Below, in pieces: positions 42,211 to 50,271 of a DNA stretch of 64,000 bases. Both the position numbers and the translations under genes were made by a program. The notes under the pieces are model-generated. The model had not been told where the DNA came from. It searched no databases and worked only from the letters and a program-made list of their open reading frames with translations. How positions within the stretch are numbered: the first letter of the stretch is position 1; the number at the start of each line of letters is the position of its first letter. The DNA comes from an uncultured Bacteroidales bacterium. Lineage in GTDB: Bacteria > Bacteroidota > Bacteroidia > Bacteroidales > Muribaculaceae. The stretch is from contig CACYQB010000001.1 of the NCBI GenBank assembly GCA_902776435.1, forward strand, positions 62,001-126,000. Reading direction: 5' to 3'.

Positions 42211-44586
42211 ATGAAGAAATTATTCTTTTTGGCCACGCTCTTGATGGCCGTTATGCAGGCCTCGGCAGCAGATGTGAATCTGACTGCAGCCCAGGCCACC
42301 GCACTGCGTTACTTGCAGACGACAGCCAAAGGCAAAGTGTTCGCTGGCCAGCCTGTTCAAAATCTCAAATTGCTGCACACTGAGGTTAATTCCACTCAGG
42401 TCAACAAGGCGGTGTATTACATCTTCAATTCCGATCAGGGATTTGTCATTGTGTCGGGTGATGACCGTGCCCACCAGATTCTTGCCCATGGCGATCGTCC
42501 ACTGGACTTGAAGCGTATGCCCGACAACATGAAGTACTGGCTTAGCACTTACAAGAAACAGCTCGAGTACCTGCAGGCTAATCCCGGTTTGGTCGTTGAG
42601 TTGCCGAGTTTCAAGAATAATCTGAGGGCCGGTAAGGTTGAGCCTATGCTCACTGCCGAGTGGGACCAGGATGCACCCTACTACAACCATTGTCCCATGT
42701 ATAATGGTTCATATTGCCTGACGGGCTGTCCTGCCACATCGCTGTCGATGGTGTTCTATTACTGGAAATTCCCGACTGATCCCACGCCTGAGGTCGAAGG
42801 CTATACCAATGAGAGTTATGGATTTGAAGTGACCGCTCTTCCCTCTATCACATTTGACTGGGATAACATGCTTGACAAGTATACTGGCAGCTATACGCCA
42901 GCTCAGGCGGATGCCGTGGCATGGCTGATGCGCTATATCGGCCAGGAAGAGCATATGGATTACACGCCCAGCGCCAGTGGTGCCATGGGTGCCGACATCC
43001 TGCGTGCCGTTAAGTTCTTCGGTTATGACGAAGAAATGGCAAAATTGGAGTTCAAAACCGTCACCGATGACTATGGTGAGATCATTGAGCAGTACTATAA
43101 CGATGAGGAATGGGCTGCTATGCTCCAGAACGAGATGTATGAGGGTCGCCCTGTGGTATATTGCGCCTATGATTACGATAGTTGGTGGGGATGGAGTGGA
43201 CATGCCTTTAATGTCGATGGTTATAACCCCACAGACAACACCTATCATGTGAATTGGGGTTGGAGTGGCGAAGGTAACGGCGACTTTGTCCTTAACGCTT
43301 TCTCCTCTGGTGGTTATACCTTCAGTATCGAGCAGCAGATGATTATGGGCATCCAGCCGCCCACTCAGGGTCCTGCCATCAAGGTGAATCGTTCTAAACT
43401 GGACATGGACGCCATCGTCGGACAGGGCGCTACGGCCACTATCACTGTCAAAGGTCAGGAACTGAGCAATGCCATTACCCTCACCCTCAACGATGAGAAT
43501 GGTGTCTTCTCGATCGACGCCAACAGTGTTGCTGTCAATGAGCAGGAGAGCGGCAAGGTAGTCACCGTGACCTATAATCCCCAGGCCAGTGGTACTCACA
43601 CTGCCACCATCACGCTGTCCAGCCCTGGTGTTGAAGATAAGGTCGTCACCATCAACGGTACTGCGGTCCTGGAGACCTATACCCCCAACATGCTTCCTGC
43701 TAACGAACAGTACATCAACCTGACGCAGTTCCGTGCCGACTGGACCGATGAGACTCCCGCCGAGAATGTGGAGAGCTACACACTTGAGGTATCCACTCGT
43801 CCCGCTGTCGAACTGCTCGGTACCCTCGATGGCAGCCAATATCCGAATAGCTATGAGAGCGTCACGCTTACAGCTCCCTGGGGTGGTAATGCTGTCAAGG
43901 TGGGTAACTATGCCTATTACTTCAGTAACTACGATTACGAAGGCTATATCTCCTTTACTGTTCCTGAAGGCTACAACAACGATGTCTTCTCGGTACAGAT
44001 TACAACAATCTCTAACAGTTATGGTAACGGTAACTTGACCGTTGGTTCAGTTCAGACTCCAGCCGTTGGCCACCAGTTCAGTTCTGGCCAGACATACACC
44101 TGGCTCGTGACTGCCAGTGAGGGCGATAAAATCACCATCACCTCGACCGACAGCTACTTCTCGCCCGATATGAGCCTGATTCAGGTCTATGCAGGTGACG
44201 TGAACGAACTCACCTCGCTCAGAGGCGAAGACGGCGATGCCAACTATCGTCTCGTTACGGGGATTACTGATAAGTTCTATACCGTTAAGGACCTTGCCGA
44301 GGCCGGTACGTTCTACTTCAAGGTGAAGGCCACCTATTCCGATGGAACTCAAAGCCGCTGGAGCAATAGCCAGAAGGTTACCCTCTTTGAGAATGGTCAT
44401 GGATATGAGAATGGCGACGTGGACCATGACGGCAAAGTAAGCATTGATGACGTGACGGCCCTGATCGACTTCCTGCTGGGTAGCGAGAACGACATCTGTA
44501 CCGTTTGTGCCGATGTGGATGGTGACAGCATGATCACTATTGCTGACGTTACCGCTCTCATCGATAAACTCTTGAACAGAAATTAA
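42211..44586 (+). CDS. C10 peptidase with dockerin tail, tandem copy 3, 791 aa
   Basis: This paralogue has a signal peptide, Spi-type propeptide (YYIFNSDQGFVIVSGDDRA) and C10 domain: LTGCPATSLSMV (Cys173), GHAFNVDGYNPTD (His331) and HVNWGWSGEG (Asn348-Trp349). It shares the Ig-like domain and first FN3 half (FRADWTDETPAENVESYTLE) with copy 2. The block inserted into FN3 is different: it carries TAPWGGNAVKVGNYAYYF and ISFTVPEGYNNDVFSV and shows no WSFSGYGLW-like segment. The dockerin loops are DVDHDGKVSIDDVTALID and DVDGDSMITIADVTALID, with a CTVC linker. The N-terminal 500 residues are closest to copy 2. Confidence 0.93.
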   Translation: MKKLFFLATLLMAVMQASAADVNLTAAQATALRYLQTTAKGKVFAGQPVQNLKLLHTEVNSTQVNKAVYYIFNSDQGFVIVSGDDRAHQILAHGDRPLDLKRMPDNMKYWLSTYKKQLEYLQANPGLVVELPSFKNNLRAGKVEPMLTAEWDQDAPYYNHCPMYNGSYCLTGCPATSLSMVFYYWKFPTDPTPEVEGYTNESYGFEVTALPSITFDWDNMLDKYTGSYTPAQADAVAWLMRYIGQEEHMDYTPSASGAMGADILRAVKFFGYDEEMAKLEFKTVTDDYGEIIEQYYNDEEWAAMLQNEMYEGRPVVYCAYDYDSWWGWSGHAFNVDGYNPTDNTYHVNWGWSGEGNGDFVLNAFSSGGYTFSIEQQMIMGIQPPTQGPAIKVNRSKLDMDAIVGQGATATITVKGQELSNAITLTLNDENGVFSIDANSVAVNEQESGKVVTVTYNPQASGTHTATITLSSPGVEDKVVTINGTAVLETYTPNMLPANEQYINLTQFRADWTDETPAENVESYTLEVSTRPAVELLGTLDGSQYPNSYESVTLTAPWGGNAVKVGNYAYYFSNYDYEGYISFTVPEGYNNDVFSVQITTISNSYGNGNLTVGSVQTPAVGHQFSSGQTYTWLVTASEGDKITITSTDSYFSPDMSLIQVYAGDVNELTSLRGEDGDANYRLVTGITDKFYTVKDLAEAGTFYFKVKATYSDGTQSRWSNSQKVTLFENGHGYENGDVDHDGKVSIDDVTALIDFLLGSENDICTVCADVDGDSMITIADVTALIDKLLNRN

Positions 44587-44612
44587 TCATCAGTTATCGC
44601 TGTTAGATAATG

Positions 44613-44648
44613 GGTCTGACTGCCGATGGAGGTGGCCAGACCTTTTTT
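44613..44648 (+). terminator. Terminator after tandem C10 gene 3
   Basis: GGTCTG (44613-44618) pairs with CAGACC (44637-44642), with further inner pairing (TGCC/GGTG-type), followed by a run of six T. Confidence 0.75.
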
Positions 44649-44707
44649 GTTGCCTCAAGTGGTGAGGAGTTGGCAAAATGATAGTTTTTGATAAGTATTT
44701 CTTCGTT

Positions 44708-44741
44708 TTTGCGGTTTTTTCTAAAAAATACTTTACCTTTG
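44708..44741 (+). promoter_or_regulatory. Promoter of tandem C10 gene 4
   Basis: TACCTTTG at 44734-44741 matches TAnnTTTG. TTTG at 44708-44711 lies 22 bp upstream, slightly far. The leader would be about 70 nt. Confidence 0.45.
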
Positions 44742-44819
44742 TGAACCTCATGCCGTTTACATGAACTCAATTCAAATAAACTATAAACTATTTAACCACT
44801 TTTTATCATTTGCTTCATT

Positions 44820-46949
44820 ATGAAAAAGATGCTACTTCTTGTCGCCCTCACGTTTGCGGCGATACAAATGATGGCAGCCGATATTGACCTGTCGGCAGCT
44901 CAATTTAAGGCACAACAGTTCCTGATGGGCCAATCCAGCCGCAAGGGCTTGACTGTCTCCAAACCCGCAATCAAGGGGGTTCACCAGGAGTTGAATTCAT
45001 CCAACGTCAACAAGGCTGCCTACTACGTCATTAATACCGACAAGGGCTATGTCATTGTTGCTGGTGACGACCGTGCACAGGAAATCCTTGCCTATGGCGA
45101 GGGCAACCTGGATATGAGCAAGCTGCCCGAGAACATGAAGTTCTGGCTGGATAGCTACAAGGGCCAGATCGAGTACTTGCAGGCCCACCCGGGTCTGGTG
45201 GTCGAGACGCCCAAAATGAGAGCCAACCGCACCGAGAGCATTGAGCCGATGCTTGAAGCCAAGTGGGACCAGGGCTACCCCTACTACAACCAGTGCCCCA
45301 TGGATGGTGACCGCCGCGGCTTGACGGGTTGCGCATGTACCTCGCTGGCACAGGTGTTCTACAAGTGGCAGTATCCCACCCAGCCAACCCCCTCGGTTCC
45401 TGGTTACACGACCCGCACCCGCAAGTTTGATCTTGCCACTCTGCCTCCCATTACGTTTGACTGGGCCAACATGTTGCCCGTGTACAATTATAGCGCTACC
45501 GATGTCCAGAGAAATGCTGTGGCATGGCTCATGCGCTACATTGGCCAGGCCGAGGAAATGGATTACACCAACGAGGGCAGCGAGGCCTGGGAAGATGACA
45601 TCATCCGTGCTTGCCACCTGTTTGGCTATGTGGATGCCCGTGTCGAGTACAAGGCCACACTGAACTTTGATACCAATGGCGAAAACATGCTAATCAACGA
45701 CGCTGACTGGAGCGTAATGCTTCAGGAAGAACTCGCCGCTGGCCGTCCCGTGGTCTATTGCGCTTACAGCTACAGCAATGCCTATAACTCGTTCTACGGC
45801 CATGCCTTCAATGTCGATGGTTATGATGCTGCCAGTGGCACCTACTCCATCAACTGGGGTTGGGCCGGCACGGGCAACGGCTATTTCGCCTTGCGTGCGT
45901 TCAACAATCAGGGCTATAGCTACAGCCTGGGTGAGTTGATGGTCATGGGCATTGAGCCGCCTGCACCCATCGAATCTTACGATCCCGTGATGCAGCCTGC
46001 CAACGAGAACTACATCACCCTGACCTCGTTCCGTGCCGACTGGACCGACGAGACTCCTGACGAGAACGTCACCAGCTACACCCTGGAGGTGAATGCCGAT
46101 GACGGCAGCGAGCCCGGTGTGTATGAATTGGTATTTACCGAGAGTTTCCCCTATGCTAGCAGTAATTCATCAACACCCATTAGGAATATGTTAAGTGTCG
46201 CTTCTAACGCTGGCTGGGAGTGCTCTAATGCCTACGAGGCCCGCGGTGGCGTCCGTCTGGGTGGCGGCGGCAGTGTGGGCACGATCACCACGCCTGCGCT
46301 CGACATGACGCAGAGCGGCGGCAAGATGACCGTTATGCTCACCATGAGGCCCTATCAGACGGCCGACTCCGATATCCCCGTTACCGTTTCATGTGGTAGC
46401 AGCGTGGCTAGTGCTGTCGTGACAGCCGAGCAGATATACACCTTTGTCTTGAACTGCGAAGCCAATGACGAACAGAAGGTGATCATTACGGGTGGTGATG
46501 GCTCCAATACCAAGCGAGTGGTCGTTGACCAGGTGGACATCTACAGCGCTACGAACGATGCCGCCAAGATGATGTTTACCATTCCCGCCAAGTCGGATGA
46601 CACCGACAACCGCGTGATTACCGATATCACCAACAAGTTCTACACCGTGACGGGCCTGACCGAGGGCGGCACGTTCAACTACAGGGTAAAGGCTTACTAT
46701 GTGAATGGCACACAGAGCGCTTGGAGCAACATCGAGACGGTGACCCTGGTGGACAACGGCCCCGTTTATGAACTGGGTGATGTGAACCATGATGGTCGCA
46801 TTGCGATTAATGACGTGACCGCACTGATTGACTACCTGCTCAGTGACTCTGCCGCAGCACCTGCCGAGGCCGACGTTAACGGCCAGGGTGGCGTGACCAT
46901 TGCCGACGTGACAGCGTTGATTGACATGCTCCTGTCGAGCAGCAATTAA
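44820..46949 (+). CDS. C10 peptidase with dockerin tail, tandem copy 4, 709 aa
   Basis: This paralogue is the shortest of the array because the Ig-like domain between the protease and FN3 is missing. Signal peptide and propeptide (YYVINTDKGYVIVAGDDRA) are present. LTGCACTSLAQV holds Cys171, GHAFNVDGYDAAS holds His328, and SINWGWAGTG gives Asn345-Trp346. The FN3 half FRADWTDETPDENVTSYTLE follows directly. The inserted block is a third type (ELVFTESFPYASSNSS, GVRLGGGGSVGTITTPALD, VDQVDIYSATND), close to a cleaved-adhesin-like jelly roll. The dockerin tail repeats the two-loop sequence of copy 1 almost exactly, including DVNGQGGVTIADVTALID, although the codons differ. Confidence 0.92.
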   Translation: MKKMLLLVALTFAAIQMMAADIDLSAAQFKAQQFLMGQSSRKGLTVSKPAIKGVHQELNSSNVNKAAYYVINTDKGYVIVAGDDRAQEILAYGEGNLDMSKLPENMKFWLDSYKGQIEYLQAHPGLVVETPKMRANRTESIEPMLEAKWDQGYPYYNQCPMDGDRRGLTGCACTSLAQVFYKWQYPTQPTPSVPGYTTRTRKFDLATLPPITFDWANMLPVYNYSATDVQRNAVAWLMRYIGQAEEMDYTNEGSEAWEDDIIRACHLFGYVDARVEYKATLNFDTNGENMLINDADWSVMLQEELAAGRPVVYCAYSYSNAYNSFYGHAFNVDGYDAASGTYSINWGWAGTGNGYFALRAFNNQGYSYSLGELMVMGIEPPAPIESYDPVMQPANENYITLTSFRADWTDETPDENVTSYTLEVNADDGSEPGVYELVFTESFPYASSNSSTPIRNMLSVASNAGWECSNAYEARGGVRLGGGGSVGTITTPALDMTQSGGKMTVMLTMRPYQTADSDIPVTVSCGSSVASAVVTAEQIYTFVLNCEANDEQKVIITGGDGSNTKRVVVDQVDIYSATNDAAKMMFTIPAKSDDTDNRVITDITNKFYTVTGLTEGGTFNYRVKAYYVNGTQSAWSNIETVTLVDNGPVYELGDVNHDGRIAINDVTALIDYLLSDSAAAPAEADVNGQGGVTIADVTALIDMLLSSSN

Positions 46950-46970
46950 TCCGTTTTTTATCCATATATC

Positions 46971-47021
46971 ATCTGCTCGTGTGCCTCTGAAAATCAGTAG
47001 GCTACGCGAGCAGGTGTTTTT
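46971..47021 (+). terminator. Terminator after tandem C10 gene 4
   Basis: ATCTGCTCG (46971-46979) pairs with CGAGCAGGT (47007-47015) in 8 of 9 positions, with a T-run directly after. The loop is longer than in the other array terminators. Confidence 0.65.
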
Positions 47022-47057
47022 GTGCGCTTAAGGACTATCATTTTTTAACACAAATTA

Positions 47058-47089
47058 GTTGCCGTTTTACTGTTTTTGGCTTAATTTTG
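47058..47089 (+). promoter_or_regulatory. Promoter of tandem C10 gene 5
   Basis: GTTG at 47058-47061, 20 bp, then TAATTTTG at 47082-47089. The leader would be about 100 nt. Confidence 0.6.
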
Positions 47090-47195
47090 CAAACGTTTTA
47101 AGCGCCAAGTGCTTGCGTCTTGGCGCCTATTTCAATCCTAATTTGCTGAGGTGTAATTTCTATTAACTTATTAATCAACATATTGTAATTTATCT

Positions 47196-49604
47196 ATGAG
47201 AAGAATCTTACTGTTTGTCGCTGTGATGTTTGCGGCGATTCAGCTTTCGGCTGCTCCTGTCGATATGAGGACAGCACAGGCCAAGGCTCAGAATTTTGTT
47301 CAGCAGAAGCTGTATGGAGGAAAATTAATGGCACCGATTTCGGGTGAAATGAAACTTGCTCATGCCGAAATGAACTCCAAAATGTTTGATCGTGCCGTTT
47401 ACTACATTTTCAATTCTAATAATGGCTATGTAATCGTATCAGGTGATGACCGTGCTGAGGAGATCCTCGGTTATGGTGACCGCCCCATTGACTTCAACAC
47501 CATCCCTTGCAACATGAGGGCATGGCTTGATAATTATAAGGAGCAGATTGAGTATCTGCAGGCCAATGAGGACCTGCGCGTCGAGACTCCGTCCATGATG
47601 GCTCCCCCGTTGCGCATCTCCAGTGTTTCCCCGCTGTTGACCGCATTGTGGGACCAGGAAGCTCCCTATTGGAACCAGTGTATCATCAATGGCACCCAGT
47701 GCTTGACGGGTTGCCCTGCCACCTCGGCTGCTATGGTGTTCCACTACTGGAAATATCCCGATTTCGAGACTCCCACGGTTCCTGGCTATCGTTGTGAACT
47801 GTCAACCAGCTCATGGGGCGGTTCAACCTATGTCAACGTTGCCGCTCTGCCTCCTGTAACCTTCGATTGGGAAAATATGCTGGATCGCTATACCAGTGGT
47901 TATAACACGGCTCAAGCTAACGCCGTAGCAACGCTGATGCGCTATGTGGGCCAGGCCGAACACATGGCTTATGGTAGCGCCTCGGTTGGTAGTGGTGTAG
48001 ATGCCGATAGTGTTGTTCTGATTGCTAACGCCTTCAAGTTCTTCGGCTACGACGAGGAGACCGTACGCGTGGTCAAGAAGACCAGCTCCTATAGTGGTGG
48101 TACTACCCTCTATACCGATGCCGAGTGGGCTGCCCTTATGCAAGAGGAACTTGCCGAGGGACGTCCCATCGTGTTCTGTGCCATCTCTAGTGGTCTGTTT
48201 GGTGGCGGTCACGCCTTCAATGTGGACGGCTATGATGCTACCACCAACAAGTATCACATCAACTTCGGTTGGAGTGGCTCTGACAACAACTACTATGCTT
48301 TGAACTCATTTAATGGCTACAACCAGTACCAGCAGATGGTTATCGGTATCCAGCCTTCCATCAAGTCGCCGCGTATCGGTTGTGATAAGCGCGAGTTGTC
48401 ATTTGAGTGCTACAAGAATAACGTAGTAACCACGAGGTTCAACCTCACTGGCCGCAATCTGGAGAGCGATGTGACCTTGACGCTGAACGATGAGAACGGC
48501 GTGTTTTCCATTGACAAGAATTCAGTGGCTCCCGATGCTGATGGCAAGGTGTCTCAGCCCATCAACGTGAGCTATTCTCCCAAGGCTGAAGGCCATTATA
48601 CCGCGACCATTACCGTGAGCGCCGCTGGTACTGATGATATCGTGATTTCGCTGACCGGCCGCTCAGAGTATGAGTTGTATCGCCCCGTGATGTTGCCTCC
48701 CGACCAGGAAGCTGTCACTAACCACTCGTTCCGTGCCGACTGGACCGACAACACTCCCGTCGAGAATGTGACCAGCTACACCCTTGAGGTGCAGGTTAAG
48801 CCCGACGTGAACCTTCTTACTGAAGGTGACTGGAGCGATGTGCCCGAAGAGAGCACCAACCACGCCTCCGATGCTGCCAACTATCTGCCTGACGGATGGA
48901 CCTTTAGTGGTAAAAACCTGTATCTGGACGGTGGCTTCCTCTCACCTGGCCGTAATTCAGTCATCAATGTTGGTTGTGACTTCGTGGGATACAACAAGGT
49001 GAGTCTTATCATCAAGGCTATGTCCTACAAGAAGGGCTCTAACACTACTCTCGAGTTCAACACCGATATTGATTACAAGAAAATCACGCTGGCTAAGGAA
49101 GTTCAGACCTACCTCGTAGTTCTTGATTTGGGTGGCGATCCTTACCTCAAGATCACAACAGGTTACTATCCCGAGATCCAGAGCATCAAGGTTTACGGTG
49201 GCGAGATCACCGATCCCGAGCCCTTCTCGTTCAACGCTGCCCACGAGTCAGGCGATGCTGACTACCGCCTCATCGAGGGTATCACCCCCGACAAGTTCTA
49301 CACCGTGACAGGTCTGCGTGCTGGCGAGTCCTATCTGTATCGCGTGAAATCTTGCTATGTAAACGGTACTGAGAGTAAATGGAGCTCCTCTAAGGAGGTT
49401 ATCCTGAAGCAGGGCGAGAGCATCCTGGGTGATGTGGATGGTGACGGCAAGGTGAATGTCGACGATATTACCGCCCTCATCGACTACCTGCTCACTGGCC
49501 AGGGAACTATCGATCCTGTTGCTGCCGACGTAGATCCGGATGGCAAGGTGAATATCGATGATATTACCGCCCTTATCGATATGCTCTTGGGTGGTGCTAA
49601 GTAA
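47196..49604 (+). CDS. C10 peptidase with dockerin tail, tandem copy 5, 802 aa
   Basis: This paralogue has a signal peptide, Spi-type propeptide (YYIFNSNNGYVIVSGDDRA) and C10 domain: LTGCPATSAAMV (Cys173), GHAFNVDGYDATT (His339), HINFGWSGSD (Asn356-Phe357). A 20-odd residue insertion carrying GSASVGSGVDADSVV is seen before the catalytic His. The Ig-like domain and FN3 half (FRADWTDNTPVENVTSYTLE) follow, then an inserted block of the copy 1/2 type (WTFSGKNLYLDGGFLSPGR) and the second FN3 half. The dockerin loops are DVDGDGKVNVDDITALID and DVDPDGKVNIDDITALID. It ends the array; a terminator is at 49631. Confidence 0.93.
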   Translation: MRRILLFVAVMFAAIQLSAAPVDMRTAQAKAQNFVQQKLYGGKLMAPISGEMKLAHAEMNSKMFDRAVYYIFNSNNGYVIVSGDDRAEEILGYGDRPIDFNTIPCNMRAWLDNYKEQIEYLQANEDLRVETPSMMAPPLRISSVSPLLTALWDQEAPYWNQCIINGTQCLTGCPATSAAMVFHYWKYPDFETPTVPGYRCELSTSSWGGSTYVNVAALPPVTFDWENMLDRYTSGYNTAQANAVATLMRYVGQAEHMAYGSASVGSGVDADSVVLIANAFKFFGYDEETVRVVKKTSSYSGGTTLYTDAEWAALMQEELAEGRPIVFCAISSGLFGGGHAFNVDGYDATTNKYHINFGWSGSDNNYYALNSFNGYNQYQQMVIGIQPSIKSPRIGCDKRELSFECYKNNVVTTRFNLTGRNLESDVTLTLNDENGVFSIDKNSVAPDADGKVSQPINVSYSPKAEGHYTATITVSAAGTDDIVISLTGRSEYELYRPVMLPPDQEAVTNHSFRADWTDNTPVENVTSYTLEVQVKPDVNLLTEGDWSDVPEESTNHASDAANYLPDGWTFSGKNLYLDGGFLSPGRNSVINVGCDFVGYNKVSLIIKAMSYKKGSNTTLEFNTDIDYKKITLAKEVQTYLVVLDLGGDPYLKITTGYYPEIQSIKVYGGEITDPEPFSFNAAHESGDADYRLIEGITPDKFYTVTGLRAGESYLYRVKSCYVNGTESKWSSSKEVILKQGESILGDVDGDGKVNVDDITALIDYLLTGQGTIDPVAADVDPDGKVNIDDITALIDMLLGGAK

Positions 49605-49630
49605 TCCGGCCCCGCCGTTTGACTGATTCA

Positions 49631-49665
49631 TAAAGGGTCGGCCCTCCACTGGGGTCGGCCCTTTA
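49631..49665 (+). terminator. Terminator after tandem C10 gene 5
   Basis: AAAGGGTCGGCCC (from 49632) pairs with GGGTCGGCCCTTT in about 12 of 14 positions around a short loop, 28 bp after the stop. Confidence 0.75.
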
Positions 49666-49774
49666 TCACTTTTCAATAGTGTGGCCTTGGGGCATTAATT
49701 CGTGTTAAAATGCTGTGCAGGATGTAACTTTTAGGCCAAACTCACGTCTAAATGATAAAAAATCAGCAAAAACG

Positions 49775-49805
49775 CTTGACTTTTTGATAAAAAGTATTAA
49801 TTTTG
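49775..49805 (+). promoter_or_regulatory. Promoter of the 103-aa secreted protein gene
   Basis: CTTG at 49775-49778, 19 bp, then TAATTTTG at 49798-49805. The expected start near 49812 gives a leader of about 20 nt. Confidence 0.55.
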
Positions 49806-49831
49806 CAGATTGAAACAGAACGAAACGCAAG

Positions 49832-50143
49832 ATGAGACGTTTGCTCTACATATTAGTAGCCCTGATGGCAGTGGGTGGCATGCAGGCCATTCCAGCGCCA
49901 GACAACTTCTTGCCGCAACGTGTCGAGACCGCTAACCCCGGTCCCGTTGCCCAGGGAGTAGAGGGACGCATTGTCTTCATTGCGGGCAGTAGTGACGCCA
50001 CTTTCAATGTTTATTCGATTACTGGCCAGCTTGTCAAGGTGGTCCGTGTGAACGCCGAGCAGCGCACGTCGGTGGATTTCCCCAAGGGGTTTTACATCGT
50101 CAAGTGCAGTAACCAGTGGTCCCGCAAGGTGGTTGTGCGTTGA
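49832..50143 (+). CDS. Small secreted protein resembling a T9SS sorting domain
   Basis: This 103-residue protein has a signal peptide (about 1-19, ending MQAIPAPDN) and a short linker. Its C-terminal half resembles the Por/T9SS type A sorting domain: FNVYSITGQLVKVVRV, the spacing to FPKGFYIVKCSNQ, and the closing RKVVVR. No other domain is present, so it is a near-bare sorting-domain protein. It has its own promoter and a small terminator after it, and sits at the end of the protease array. Whether it is secreted by T9SS or acts as a decoy, chaperone or remnant is not known. Confidence 0.65.
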   Translation: MRRLLYILVALMAVGGMQAIPAPDNFLPQRVETANPGPVAQGVEGRIVFIAGSSDATFNVYSITGQLVKVVRVNAEQRTSVDFPKGFYIVKCSNQWSRKVVVR

Positions 50144-50194
50144 TAACATTGCACGTGATACATCTTGTCGCTGTTTGAAATGAATGAGTGAAAT

Positions 50195-50215
50195 GGGCGT
50201 GACTATGTCACGTCC
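50195..50215 (+). terminator. Possible terminator after the 103-aa gene
   Basis: GGGCGTGAC (50195-50203) pairs with GTCACGTCC (50207-50215) in 8 of 9 positions around a 3-nt loop; a T-run comes a few bases later. Confidence 0.5.
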
Positions 50216-50271
50216 GTTATCGTTTTAATAAGAAACCTCTAATTGACCGAAGCCGAGTGATTCTCGCCGAA

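Noticed and set aside
19000-49604. Dockerin-coding DNA repeats read as a possible CRISPR or minisatellite
   Set aside because: They are coding, spaced by whole genes, and explained by the protein repeat.
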